This document shows, in pieces, positions 41,850 through 52,685 of a DNA stretch of 64,000 nt. The position numbers and the translations under genes are program-made. Under the pieces are notes generated by a model. It saw only the letters and a list, made by a program, of their open reading frames with translations, did not search any database and was not told the DNA's origin. This stretch comes from Epithemia pelagica (lineage: Eukaryota; Bacillariophyta; Bacillariophyceae; Surirellales; Surirellaceae), in contig OX337239.1 in NCBI GenBank assembly GCA_946965045.2, positions 806,001 through 870,000 of the forward strand, given 5' to 3'. How positions within the stretch are numbered: position 1 is the first letter of the stretch; each line of letters starts with the position of its first letter.

Positions 41850-43577
41850 ATGTGGAACCAACCATCCCAAGCAACTCGACCACCATCCTCATCCAAACGA
41901 CACTGGATTCTTTGTGGATGGCTGCTGCTGCTTAGTAGTAGTATTGGGGAATGCCAGGCATTCAGCAGTACCAACAATCCCCTCCTCCCAACAAGTCGTC
42001 ATGGTCGGTCCGTTCGACAACAACAACAACAACAACGATTTGCCATGCCACCGAACGACACCCAGCCACAACAACCACCACAACCACAAGAAAACGCTTC
42101 AGTGGGTGTCGATCGTCGCACGTGGTCCTGGCAACTCCTCCAAAAACTCGCCTGGACGGCCGCCGGATCATCCTCGTCGACCGTGTGGCCCCTGCAACCC
42201 TCCTTGGCGGCCACCAAAAACAACCAGGACTCGTCGTTCTTGCTGCCGACTCCCCCCTTGACGTCGGACGTGTATTGGCCGACGGGCAAAGTGGCCTTTT
42301 CGTTATTGCCCTTGACGGGTCCCCGTCGCAAAACGATTCAAGAAACCATTGTCGACGGTATGATTTGGACGCACGATCAATGGCAAGGCATTGTCAATGT
42401 CAATGTGCCCGTTCGACAAGTCGTCGTCAAATTATCGAATGACAAGGGATTGTGGGTGCACAATCCCGTGGCACCCACACCCGAACTTGTCGCCATGATG
42501 CATCAATTGGAAGAGGCGCATGGGCCCGTGCGACATGTTGTCTTGGGAACGGTCGCCCTCGAACACAAGGCCACGTTTGGAGCCTTTTGTCGCTACTTTC
42601 CGCAGGCGACTGTTTGGATTCAACCGGGACAATGGTCGTTTCCCGTGACCGTACCGATTGAATTTTATGGGCTTCCTCAACGCGGTCGTCGATTGCGCGA
42701 ATTGCCCGTTCCCGGTCGACCCGTCACGGCCCCACAATATGCCTATTACAGCAACGAGCCACCGGAATGGCTCGACGATTTCGACTATCAAGTCTTGGGA
42801 CCCTTTTCCTTTCAAGCCGTCGGAGCTTTTTCGGAAACGGCCTTTTATCACAAGCCGACCCAAAGTTTGATAGTCACCGATGTGGTGTGTTCCCTCACGG
42901 ATACCCCACCCGCCATTGTCCAAGAAGATGCTCGCTGTTTGTTGTATCATGCCCGCAACACGGCCACCGATGACCTTGACCTTCAGGATTCGTTGGAAAC
43001 GCGACAACGGGGATGGCGTCGCATGGCCTTGTTTGGCCTCGTCTTTTTTCCGTCCCAAATTCAAGTCCAAACCGTCTCGCAGGCCTTGCGCGATGCGCAA
43101 CACGTGCCACCCGCCTTGCAAAATTTGGGACAAGGCGCCATTCCGGGAACACTTTATCCCTGGACCTGGGACAATGATTCGGCCGAAGTGGCCAGTTTCA
43201 ACGCTCTGGCGCAAAATGGCAGGTTGTTTTGTCCCCCCATTTTGACCAAATTAATCTTGGATCGCGAACCCGAGGCCACCTTGGCCTGGGTCGATCAAGT
43301 CGTGCAACGATTTGGATCAACCAAACGCATTTTGCCCAGTCATTTAAACAACAACGTACCGCTGGGCAAGAATGGCATGGACGAATTTGCCGCCGCCTTT
43401 GATCCCTTGCGGAGTCGTCCCAATCAAGTCGTTCCCCAACGGGCCTTGGCCGAGGACCTCAAGTTGTTGCAAGAGGCCAGTGATCTCTTGACCCAGTATG
43501 GCATTGTGGCACCGTCCCAAGTCTGCGATGGCGAACCGGCACGTGTCCAAGGCAAGTTTCGGTTCGCCTCCAATTAA
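41850..43577 (+). CDS. DUF4336 family protein, plastid-targeted
   Basis: The protein has 575 residues from ATG 41850 (MWNQPSQATRPP). The frame is open 47 codons earlier, but this start gives a hydrophobic signal segment (about 19-31) ending in ECQAFSS, which matches the ASAFAP-type plastid cleavage motif. A Gln-rich transit stretch follows. The mature part (about 120-575) contains HVVLGTVALEHKATFGAF and FPQATVWIQPGQWSFPV, blocks typical of DUF4336 proteins of cyanobacteria and plastids, which have a metallo-beta-lactamase-like fold. No function is established for the family. No intron is needed. The neighbour PI-PLC shares only the upstream region. Confidence 0.8.
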   Translation: MWNQPSQATRPPSSSKRHWILCGWLLLLSSSIGECQAFSSTNNPLLPTSRHGRSVRQQQQQQRFAMPPNDTQPQQPPQPQENASVGVDRRTWSWQLLQKLAWTAAGSSSSTVWPLQPSLAATKNNQDSSFLLPTPPLTSDVYWPTGKVAFSLLPLTGPRRKTIQETIVDGMIWTHDQWQGIVNVNVPVRQVVVKLSNDKGLWVHNPVAPTPELVAMMHQLEEAHGPVRHVVLGTVALEHKATFGAFCRYFPQATVWIQPGQWSFPVTVPIEFYGLPQRGRRLRELPVPGRPVTAPQYAYYSNEPPEWLDDFDYQVLGPFSFQAVGAFSETAFYHKPTQSLIVTDVVCSLTDTPPAIVQEDARCLLYHARNTATDDLDLQDSLETRQRGWRRMALFGLVFFPSQIQVQTVSQALRDAQHVPPALQNLGQGAIPGTLYPWTWDNDSAEVASFNALAQNGRLFCPPILTKLILDREPEATLAWVDQVVQRFGSTKRILPSHLNNNVPLGKNGMDEFAAAFDPLRSRPNQVVPQRALAEDLKLLQEASDLLTQYGIVAPSQVCDGEPARVQGKFRFASN

Positions 43578-44636
43578 AAGTCCATGATGGGGGGCGTCGC
43601 TCGATTGGGGGTGTGTGGGACACTAGCTAGATAGCGCCGCAAGACCAGGTACACAGGAATCCAGAGCCTTGCGCGCCAGGACGTGGGGAATCCAAACAAC
43701 CCTACAGACACATGTGTGGTTGCAGTGCCTGTACCTTTTGTTCTGGGGCATGCACACGCGGGACCATTCCTAAACTGGAACGTGCACAAGAATAAAAGCC
43801 TTGGTCGCAACCGCTCGCCTCCGGCAACTGGCGGGATGGAAGGAATACTACCAATTGGGATATGCAAGAGAGAGACCCTTGTGGAAAGGACTACTCCATT
43901 GGAGTGAATCCCATTGAAGCACAACCGTAAAAGAGTGGGAAGAAACCATTGATTGTCAACGAGCGGCAACCGATGCCCCCTAACATAGAGAAAAAAACAT
44001 TAGGCCAACGGTATTCCAATCGTCTCTTTGGGGAGACCTATTCCAATCGTGTCCTTTCGGTCACGCGTTCGTCGTTCGCCAATCCCCCAAACCGAAGACA
44101 CGCAGTGTCCGAATTGGAACCCCCATGACACTTCCCAGCTGTTGAGTCGACGTGGACAACTTTGATTGACTATGCGGCGTGGTCCCACGTATAAAGATAG
44201 GGTGTGCTCGGAGTCGAATGAGAACGCTGACATACGACAATCCATCGCTGAGAACCAGTTCTGTCCAACACGAATCCAAATAATAATATAAATGTCAGCG
44301 CTGAGAATTTTGTCCCCCCACCGGGAGTTGAAGATGGTGCCTCGCGGAAGCACTTTTTCGAGATAAAGCGCACATCAAAGCGTGGTTCTTTCTCTCTCAA
44401 CTCTCAATCAACTCACCTCTTGGATTCTTGGATCCATCGAACCGTTGAAACGAGATTGCAACGAGAACCTGCCTGTGGAGGTGCTCGTCGTGGTGAATTT
44501 TTGGATGGAGGATACAATTGAATCGTCCACGGAATCCGACACGATTTGAAGTGTGTGGTGAAGACGAAAAACATTCCGCCACCACCACGAAGAAGAAGAA
44601 AACGTCCAAAACTAACACCATTCCTCCCAAAAAAAA
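43578..44636. other. Intergenic, nothing recognised
   Basis: About 1.06 kb lies between two plus-strand genes. The 131-codon minus frame (43574-43969) and others show no domain. An A-rich leader precedes the next start. Confidence 0.5.
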
Positions 44637-46250
44637 ATGTTTCGATTGTCTTCTCACAAAACAGGCACCCCGTCGCACCTGACCAACAGCAAGAAGCACG
44701 CCAAGAGCTCGATTTCACCACGCACCACCAACAAAACAACAAGAACAAGAGCAACAACAACAACCACAACTGCTGCTACCACTGGTACCCTCACCAAGAA
44801 CCAGAACAAAATCATGTCCAAGGCACAATGTGGAATGGTTCCATCCTCCACACCACCACGTCCAACCAAACGAAGCATGGCACCTCATTCTCCCGTCACG
44901 ACCTGGTCTTGTTCGTCTTCTTCGTCGTCCTTCTCCAAGGCCAAGGCATCCGTACCACTACCATCCCCTGCATCATTAGCCAAACAATTGGACTTGCAAC
45001 CCGGTGATGAACAGGCCTTGTATGGGTTGTACCAACAAGCCACGTGTGGCAATGCTCCCTCCACCCCTGGTGCCGTCACAACCACAACAACCAGAAGAAC
45101 CAAACCACAACAACAACAACATCGACGACGACCGTTTTGGTGGAGGGGCACTGCCTCCAACAACAAGAACAACAACAAGACGAAGGACCAACCACAGGGT
45201 CGTGGCGTGACGCGACTGGATTCCTGGAAACAGGTATCCGAGACGATTCCCGAAGCTGAATTGGGACAAGCCTTGCATCACATGAAACAAGCCTTGGCCA
45301 TTGTTCATCAAGCGGCCCATTCCAACCAGAACAACCAGAAAGAGCACCAACATTCCAATCAATCGACTACCAACACGAAACTGTCAAGCAAGCCTTCCAC
45401 GTCTAATGTTTCACGAACCGCAGCTACTTCGGCAACGACCCCCACAACTGTTTCTCGTGGATTGACCTCCATGTGGTGTAAACGGAAAACCACCCCAAAA
45501 CCGTTGGGTAGTGGTGATGGTGATGACGAGGAGACCGAGGCCGTGGTTGTTTCACCTGTACCCTCCAGTGAAGAATCCGAAGAAGAAGAACAGCAAGAAG
45601 AAGCACAAGAAGAAAATGGCGATACACCGGTCGTAGCAGCGTCGAGCCCCGCACCCAGTAACTTGCTCCAGGCTGTCCAAAGCAATCAAGTGGATGTGGT
45701 CCGAGACATGTTGTTGTTGCAACACTCTTCCACAATGACAACGACTGCCACCCTGGACGACAGTCCCACCACCACGTTGCTCCATGTGGCGGTGGATTTG
45801 GGCTTGTACGACATGGTCGTCTTGCTCCTGTCGCAGCATGACAAGGATAACGACAAGCAAAAGCTGTTGCATGCCACGGATGCCGATGGAATTGGTCCCT
45901 TGCAAGCGGCCGTCATTCAAGGCCATGTCGAGATTTGTCGTCTCTTGTTGCATCATGGGGCCAATCCCGATCAAGAGGATTGGGATGGCGATTCTCCACG
46001 GCTGTGTGCCGTGGACGATGACAATCCAGAACTCGTGGCCTTGTTTCAAGACGATGACGACGACGAAGACGAAGACGACGAAACGACACAACTGCAAGAG
46101 GACGAAGAAGAGGACGATTCCATTCTGTCCTGGAGAACCAAAGAAGAAGAAGAGGACGACACGGGGACACGTGCCACTGTCGTATCCCTGGAGGAGGGTC
46201 AATGCATGGTGGATTTTGTTCCATCGTCGTTTCGGGAGGACTCAGTATGA
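44637..46250 (+). CDS. Acyl-CoA-binding domain and ankyrin repeat protein (ACBD6-like)
   Basis: The protein has 537 residues from an ATG after an A8 run. The first 110 residues are Thr/Ser-rich. An ACBP domain follows in two pieces: LDLQPGDEQALYGLYQQATCG (about 119-138; the YGLYxQAT block binds acyl-CoA) and VTRLDSWKQVSETIPEAELG (about 191-210), then a last helix. Between them is an insertion of about 50 residues rich in Thr, Gln and Asn, where normal ACBPs have a loop of about ten. A Ser/Glu-rich linker (about 240-340) leads to ankyrin repeats (about 345-460, including DADGIGPLQAAVIQGHVEICRLLL, cited as one repeat) and an acidic tail. The ACBP-ankyrin order matches ACBD6. Likely role: binding long-chain acyl-CoA in the cytosol. 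No membrane segment is visible. Confidence 0.78.
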   Translation: MFRLSSHKTGTPSHLTNSKKHAKSSISPRTTNKTTRTRATTTTTTAATTGTLTKNQNKIMSKAQCGMVPSSTPPRPTKRSMAPHSPVTTWSCSSSSSSFSKAKASVPLPSPASLAKQLDLQPGDEQALYGLYQQATCGNAPSTPGAVTTTTTRRTKPQQQQHRRRPFWWRGTASNNKNNNKTKDQPQGRGVTRLDSWKQVSETIPEAELGQALHHMKQALAIVHQAAHSNQNNQKEHQHSNQSTTNTKLSSKPSTSNVSRTAATSATTPTTVSRGLTSMWCKRKTTPKPLGSGDGDDEETEAVVVSPVPSSEESEEEEQQEEAQEENGDTPVVAASSPAPSNLLQAVQSNQVDVVRDMLLLQHSSTMTTTATLDDSPTTTLLHVAVDLGLYDMVVLLLSQHDKDNDKQKLLHATDADGIGPLQAAVIQGHVEICRLLLHHGANPDQEDWDGDSPRLCAVDDDNPELVALFQDDDDDEDEDDETTQLQEDEEEDDSILSWRTKEEEEDDTGTRATVVSLEEGQCMVDFVPSSFREDSV

Positions 46251-47003
46251 TATGAAACCTTGAGACACACTTTCCAAACGGGACACAGACACACAAGCAT
46301 AGAACAGTCCGATGTGCTTTTGGATGAGTTGCGTCATTCAGACTGCCTCTATTGGGTCCGTCTCCACATGGGGTGGTGATGGTTCTTGTCGTTGGAACCA
46401 CAACGCCTCGAGAGATTTAGACCGGACCACACACACAAGAAAAACCTCCCAACACTCACTCCCTGTGGCGCATCGTTTCTTTCCTCGGTGTCCGAAACGA
46501 CAGGGACTTGTGGACCAACAACGACCGAGATGAAAAGCAAGAGAGCAAAAATCCCCTCTATCTAGCTAGGAATTGGGGATGTGCCTGTCGCGTCTGTCGC
46601 TCTATGGAGATACCGCAACACACGCGGTCCATCTCTGTGACTGTACTAGTAGGAGTACCAATTCGATAGATTGACAGTCTCGTTTTGTTTCTCACCTACT
46701 ACTAGAGAGATTGGCAATGACCCACCAACTCGGCTGGAGAATCGTCGATACAAATACAGGTGTAGAACAGGAGTGGAGGTCTGCTGGCGGAGTACTCATA
46801 CTCATAGAAATAGAAATTGGATAACCACATAGCCAGGGTAGCCTTTTGTTCGACGGCCAGACGCCGAAGCTGCACCCTCTTTCTCTCTGTGTTGTTTGTC
46901 TCGTCGTCGGTGGATCTGTATCTATCTCTGTTGTTGTCCTCCAGGAGAGACCCGAGTGGTGGAGAACGAGGACTGATTCTCGCTATTTCTTCTTGCCACT
47001 ATT
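46251..47003. other. Intergenic, nothing recognised
   Basis: This lies between two plus-strand genes and should hold the 3' UTR of the ankyrin gene and the promoter of the splicing-factor gene. A T/C-rich stretch lies about 60-130 bases before the ATG at 47004. Confidence 0.5.
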
Positions 47004-49088
47004 ATGAATTACAACAATGGTCGTGGACGAGGGATTAGCAATACTCCGGCATGGATGAACAACCATCCAGGAGGACCACCTGGTGGTGGTGGTGGTCCTC
47101 GTCGAGGTGGTGGTGGTGGGAACAACTACAACCACAACGATCCGGGTCCACCTCGAGGACCGTATGGCAATCGACGAGGCGGTGGTGGTCCTCCTCGTCC
47201 AAATGACGATTGGAGAAGAGGAGGAGAGGGAGACTATCCTCCCTTTCGAGGCGGAGGTGGTTTCCGGGGTGGTGGTCGTCGACGGGGTGGTGGTCCACCG
47301 CCGCCGCATCCTCCGAATGCCCACCGTCGTCCCTCGTACGGCGATGATCGTCCTCCTCCGCTTCCACCCAAACCAGGCATGGTCACCTTTCGATCGTTGG
47401 AAGAAGAACGAGAATGGGTCGAAGATCGTCGTCGCAAACGATTGGCTCGTCCCTCCAAATTTGATATTTTGCCCACCGAGACTACCACGGGTGGTGGTAC
47501 CGCAATTCCTTCGGCCGCAGCCGCCCAAGCAGCAGCGACCGCGGCCGCAGCCGCCTTGGCCGCCACCTTGCCACCCACCCCCACGGCGGCGCACGACGGT
47601 GTTGGTGGTCCTTCCTCGTCCATAATGTCGCAACAAACACGTCATGCCCGTCGGTTGTATGTGGGCAATTTGCCCATTGGACGGACCATTCCCGAAGACT
47701 TGATGCATACGGAATTTCTCAAGGCCTTGGAACGGGCCTGGATGCCCGATGCCAATCCGACCGTATCGGTTCCACCCTCCTTGGCCGTCCAGGGGACGGT
47801 CCACGATCCCATTGTGTCGGTCTACATGAATCACGAACGTCGCTTTTGCTTTGTCGAATTCCAAACCATGGAATGGGCCACGGCCTGTATGCAATTGGAT
47901 GGTCTGCCCTTTTGTGGCGTCCCGCTCAAAATCAAACGACCCAATGAATACCATCCCTCCGCCGGCAGTGACACTAGCAATAATTTGCCTCAATTGGATG
48001 TCAGTCGGTTGGGGATTATTAGTAGCAATGTCTTGGATGGACCCAACAAGATTTTTATCGGCGGTTTGCATTATCACTTGACGGAAGCGCAAGTATTGGA
48101 ATTGATTCAAGCCTTTGGACCCATCAAGGCCTTTCATTTGGTCAAGGGAGTTGTGGGCGGCGATGGCGGGGCATCCTCGGCCAATGACCCGGGAGGAATG
48201 ATGCAATCCAAGGGCTATTGCTTTGCCGAATATGCCAATCCACAAGTCACGCTGACGGCCATTCAAGGATTGAATGGCATGGAAATTGGAGGCGGTCGGA
48301 CCTTGACGGCTCGATTGGCGGGTGAACGGGGCAGTATCGGTGGCGCGCCTCGAGTGACGGCTCCACCCCCACCCCCACCACCGCCCGTGGTCGTCGGAGC
48401 GCCGCCACCCGATCGCAACATTGTCGGTGGGTATGATATTGAAGCCTTGGTCGATGCGGCCATGGGAAAGGCCGTCATGCCCACGGCACCCGTCTATCGA
48501 GATGCCATGGGACAACCCCTCACTCGGATTGTTGTCATGAATTTACCACCCATGTTATCCGCCGCCCTAGGAGGAGGAGGAGCCGTGCCGCCAGCACCAC
48601 CACACGCATCCATGGTGGGGGCCTTGCCGCCACCACCAACACCCACCGGAATGCCAGTGGCGACACCTCCCGCCGCCAATCCGACCAACGAAGTTCCTCC
48701 ACCAACCGCAGCGTCGGTGCCAGGCTCCTCACCAGAAGCAAGTACCACGGTGGTTCCTCCCAGTCGTGTCTTGGTCTTGCACAATATGGTACAACCCCAA
48801 GATTTGGAATCCGGCACAGAATACGAATCCTTGGTGGAAGAAGTGCGGGACGAATGTACCAATTATGGAAAGTTGGAGCGCCTGGAAATTCCCCGAGCCG
48901 TCCAGCAGGACACGGGACGTCGCGAAACGATTTTGCCCAGTGCCGTGGGCAAAATTTATTTGCACTATGCCACCCTCAACCAAGCCTTGAGAGCCAAGGG
49001 AGAATTGCAGGGACGCCAATTTGGATCGGCCGTCGTACAAGTCACCTTTTATCCCGAAGATGACTTTCTACAATCCTATTTCCAGTAA
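47004..49088 (+). CDS. U2AF2: U2AF large subunit (U2AF65-like) splicing factor
   Basis: The protein has 694 residues. The N-terminal 120 residues are Gly/Arg/Pro-rich and replace the RS domain of animal U2AF65. A basic stretch ending RPSKFDI (about 150) sits where U2AF65 has its tryptophan ligand motif. RRM1 starts at RLYVGNLPIG (about 216) with RNP1 RRFCFVEF; RRM2 starts at KIFIGGLHYH (about 348) with RNP1 KGYCFAEY. A long Pro/Ala linker leads to a C-terminal UHM-type RRM (SRVLVLHNMV, about 586) ending in PEDDFLQSYFQ. Two RNA-binding RRMs plus a UHM is the U2AF65 plan: recognition of the polypyrimidine tract and recruitment of U2 snRNP in the nucleus. RRM1 has an enlarged loop. An alternative, Puf60-like, fits less well. 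Confidence 0.88.
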   Translation: MNYNNGRGRGISNTPAWMNNHPGGPPGGGGGPRRGGGGGNNYNHNDPGPPRGPYGNRRGGGGPPRPNDDWRRGGEGDYPPFRGGGGFRGGGRRRGGGPPPPHPPNAHRRPSYGDDRPPPLPPKPGMVTFRSLEEEREWVEDRRRKRLARPSKFDILPTETTTGGGTAIPSAAAAQAAATAAAAALAATLPPTPTAAHDGVGGPSSSIMSQQTRHARRLYVGNLPIGRTIPEDLMHTEFLKALERAWMPDANPTVSVPPSLAVQGTVHDPIVSVYMNHERRFCFVEFQTMEWATACMQLDGLPFCGVPLKIKRPNEYHPSAGSDTSNNLPQLDVSRLGIISSNVLDGPNKIFIGGLHYHLTEAQVLELIQAFGPIKAFHLVKGVVGGDGGASSANDPGGMMQSKGYCFAEYANPQVTLTAIQGLNGMEIGGGRTLTARLAGERGSIGGAPRVTAPPPPPPPPVVVGAPPPDRNIVGGYDIEALVDAAMGKAVMPTAPVYRDAMGQPLTRIVVMNLPPMLSAALGGGGAVPPAPPHASMVGALPPPPTPTGMPVATPPAANPTNEVPPPTAASVPGSSPEASTTVVPPSRVLVLHNMVQPQDLESGTEYESLVEEVRDECTNYGKLERLEIPRAVQQDTGRRETILPSAVGKIYLHYATLNQALRAKGELQGRQFGSAVVQVTFYPEDDFLQSYFQ

Positions 49089-50637
49089 ATTGCCGAATCG
49101 ATCAAGAACAAGAGAGCGAGCGCGAGAGCCAAACACACACTGACACTGTGGACGCAATCACACACGGGGTTCCACTCACAGTTCTCCCGTGTTGTTTCTT
49201 CTTCTTGTGTCTCTTTTGATTCCGTCTCTCTCAACCTAAACACATCTTTTTCCCGTCTGTTTCTCTCGTTTTCATGATCCCTTCTCTCTCACATACATTC
49301 TAAAAGAGATTTCTCTCTCTTTGTTGTTTGGGTGGGGACGTTACACACACACACACAGTTGCTAGTAAAATGATTTGTAACCCCTTTCGTTTGTTTGTTT
49401 TCTCTCTCTCTTGTTGTGGTTGTTGTTGCACCTTTTTGCGAGGCTCATTTGTATCCATACAGCTCCCCCCAAAGGACGACTTGTGTGTATTCTACCTATA
49501 ACAACTCTACGATGCATCGCCAAGGGAGCACGCAATGGGAGAGAGTCTCCTGTGGACTCCACTACTGGACTGGCCAGAATGGTGCTTCCTGGGGGTTTCT
49601 TATCATTTGTTTGTTACCTTTTCATGATTGTCCCTCTGACTTGTAACGCCGTATTCCTGATCCTCTCTTGTGTTGCCGTCTCTTTTTGCCGTTTTTTGTT
49701 GTCTTTTGACTCTCTCTCTCTCCACTGCTTTGCCCCACGGTCTCCGGGCTCAATACTTGTTTGTCTTTTGGTCTCTGAACTCTATACACCTTTATTGGAT
49801 TCGCTCTCAATCTGTTTGTGTTCCTTCTTGTTTTTGTCGTCGTCGTCGTCGTCGTCGACACGCTCGTTTCAGAATCCCGGTCCATTCTTGGGGGTCCCCT
49901 CCTCTCCAATAAGAATCCTAGGACATGCGTGTTGGCATGTTCCTTGTGGTGAGCAGGAACAACCACCAAAACACACACAAGACTCTTGCCCAAGAACACA
50001 GATTGGCATGTGTGTGTATGTGCGTTGCGACCAACGAGACAATCAACCATGGATGGACGAACGACGGCATGTTCCGACACACGGACGACAACAACCATGC
50101 ACCATCACATTTTCATTTGTTCCTACTGGCTTTAGAAACAACCCCAATGCGCGTATGGCCAAAGAGTTGCAAACACACACACACAACACTAACGTAGAAA
50201 TGGTCATGTTCGACATTCCTCTCTCTCTACGAAACAGTGGTAACAAGGTAACGTGTGATCTACTAGTCGTGAAGTGGAATGAAGGAATGACTGTTGGGGT
50301 GGTGCGTGTATAGAAAAAAGTGAAAATGGGTGGGTTTCTTCGACCCGAATGCCAAGTGTGTGAATGCGCGTCGTGAGTAATTTTGAGGTCTCCGTCGTGA
50401 ACCACAAAGTGTCATAAGTGTGAGTGCGTTGGAATCTTGCCCCCAACACACTCTCTTGTTTCAAGTTCGAGTGCCAATAATAGTGTTTGTCTTGCCTGTT
50501 CGAGTATTCCGTGTCTTGAGAGAGAGCAGCTGCCAGTGTCGAATGTGTCCTGTCGTATCGTCGTCGTCGTGAGGGTATATCTTGTGTGTATCATATCGTT
50601 TGTATAGGTCGTCATGGTCGTCGTAGCTCACGTCTAA
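49089..50637. other. Convergent intergenic region with CT- and CA-rich stretches
   Basis: This holds the 3' sides of the splicing-factor gene (+) and the carrier gene (-). There are many CT runs and short CA runs (for example near 49343-49360 and 50171-50186). A 300-codon plus frame (49411-50313) has a hydrophobic, Cys/Leu/Ser composition as expected from reading CT-rich DNA; I do not accept it as a gene. Confidence 0.55.
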
Positions 50638-51621
50638 TTATCCTTCAAAATACCCATTGCGGACATTGTAGGACTTGAAGGCATCTTGCATAAAGTGTCG
50701 GCCTTCGTGGAAGAGGGAGAGACTGATAATGGCCTTGACAATGCCAATGCCTTGTCCTCGCAAAATCCCGCGCAATCCAAAGGCATGCATATCGACAAAC
50801 ATTTCCTTGACGGCTTCCGTGACGGTATAGGACTTGCCTTGAATGGAGTTGGTTTGCATAATGACTTCGAGACGACTGAGCGGATTCGTCACCACAACAT
50901 AAATGGGCGAAACGACGGCCGAAGCGACCAAACCCGTCGCCGATCGACCCAAGGACGTCTTGTCGCCCAATTCGCGTTGAATGTACTTTTGCAAACGGGG
51001 TTGACCGACGAGACCCAAGACGGCCGAGGCCAAGGAATGGCCCATGAGGGGAATGGTGCCGCGAAAGAGGGGCACAAAGCGTTGGGCGGCCGATTCCTTG
51101 ACAATCTCCCAAATGGGCTTGACGGCACCCGTTTGCTTAAAGTAGGCGCGCTGTTGCTTTTCAATCATGCGAATGGGATTGATAAAGGGGGCCGACAAAA
51201 TCGAAGCGGCCGTGGCGGCGGCAAAGCCGGGATTTTCGCCTTCGCCCAAGAAGAAGGAAAAGCCCAACAAAATGCCAAACTTTGGAATGCGCTTAAAGCC
51301 GACACCGACCAATCGAGGTCCCACACCGGACAGCGAGGCCGAGACGGGATGCGCGCGAAAGACGGCTTGGGCTTCTTGAGTGGCAATCTTGGGGTCGACG
51401 GGTTTTCCGGCGGCATCCTTGGCGTATTGTTGCACCAATTGACGATAGGCCGTAATGGGATTGTCCACAATCGTTTGAAAGGCGGAACCACCCAAATAGG
51501 CCGTCAAGGCTTGTGCTTGCGACAAACCAGACTTTTTGACCACAAAAAAGTCATCGGGGACACCCGGAATCTTGATGGACGACGTCGTCGTCGAAGGAGT
51601 CAGCGAGGAAGAAGAGGACAT
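50638..51621 (-). CDS. Mitochondrial carrier family protein
   Basis: The protein has 327 residues from ATG 51621, near the usual length of 300. Three repeats each carry a degenerate carrier signature: DNPITAYRQLV (about 53-63), INPIRMIEKQQ (about 150-160) and TNPLSRLEVIMQ (about 246-257). Glycine-rich even-numbered helices (for example FRGTIPLMG and LRGILRGQGIGI) follow the signatures. The PxD/ExxK/R motif has lost its acidic residue in all three repeats, so the salt-bridge network is unusual and the substrate cannot be guessed. The likely location is the mitochondrial inner membrane; a few family members sit in plastids or peroxisomes. No intron is needed. Confidence 0.78.
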   Translation of the reverse strand: MSSSSSLTPSTTTSSIKIPGVPDDFFVVKKSGLSQAQALTAYLGGSAFQTIVDNPITAYRQLVQQYAKDAAGKPVDPKIATQEAQAVFRAHPVSASLSGVGPRLVGVGFKRIPKFGILLGFSFFLGEGENPGFAAATAASILSAPFINPIRMIEKQQRAYFKQTGAVKPIWEIVKESAAQRFVPLFRGTIPLMGHSLASAVLGLVGQPRLQKYIQRELGDKTSLGRSATGLVASAVVSPIYVVVTNPLSRLEVIMQTNSIQGKSYTVTEAVKEMFVDMHAFGLRGILRGQGIGIVKAIISLSLFHEGRHFMQDAFKSYNVRNGYFEG

Positions 51622-52685
51622 GATTCAATCCAAGACAACAATCAACAACAAGAAAAAGAACCAAGGGACTGGAGCAATCAAGCAATCAAACGTATCGTTC
51701 CAACCAAACCGAGAGACAGAGGAAAGGATGTGTATGGGCCAATCACGTCGAAATGAACCAAACCAATCCAGAAATGACCAACGACGAAAACGCCAAACAA
51801 GAATGTGAGTAGAAAGTATCACTGTCCCAACGACAATAGACGACGCTTGATTTCTCTTGACACACTTGGTTGATTGGAACTGTCAATGACCAACCACCGA
51901 TTGCATTCGATACTTCATTACACACAAGAACACAAAACGTACCACGATAGAATATAGAATACAGTAGACCACACTACTAAGTACTAGGACGAAACAGAGA
52001 AAAACAAAAAGAGACGACGACGACGACAAGAGTGCGATCAATATACGGGAAGCGTGATTTGGTGGTTTCATGACGCGTCTTGGCACCCTGTCATTTGTCA
52101 CGATCGGTGGTCTCGTCTTGTCGGCCAGCGTGCTGGACGACCAAAGACATTCTCTTTCTCTATTAGGGCCCAATGCCAGCAGATGGTCACGCCATTTCAC
52201 TATGGAGTCAAGTGTACTCGCACCGGGCCACCTAAAGTCCAGCACGCCAGCAAGCACAGCGTGCGGTTCGGCCCGAATCCTCTCCCTCCAAAATCCGAGG
52301 ACGTGGTCTCATTCGTATCGGCGACCACGAGGACGTGGTGCAACCGTCGACCCACGTGGGATTTGCTGGCAATCGTACATCATGTCGTGCGAAACCCCAA
52401 TCCATGTTCCAGATACAATGAGTCTACCTCTATTGTAATCCCGAGGAGGCCTATTCGAGTTTGGAGTCTGCTTCCTTACCGTATGGGGTTCGCTCATAGA
52501 AGTAGGTCGTTATTGCTCAGACTTTTGACACGAGGAATTACTACTACTACTTAATGGATTCAAGTGAGATATCTCAATGAATACTAGGTAGGTAGTTTGT
52601 AGCAAACCCATGCAGAGCAAACGACAAATGTTGGAGAGCAAAGAATAATCATTCTATATAGTTTCGCCATTGTAGGACATATATG
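51622..52685. other. Intergenic, nothing recognised
   Basis: About 1.06 kb lies between the start of the carrier gene and the tandem array. It should hold the carrier promoter. Overlapping frames at 51883-52554 look like chance. Confidence 0.5.

Noticed and set aside
46983-48515. 510-codon minus-strand frame
   Set aside because: It is antisense to the U2AF65-like gene; its Gly/Arg/Thr-rich content mirrors the N-terminal repeats.
49411-50313. 300-codon plus-strand frame with hydrophobic N-terminus
   Set aside because: It consists of translated CT-rich DNA (Leu/Ser/Cys/Phe), has no recognisable domain, and lies in a convergent 3' region.
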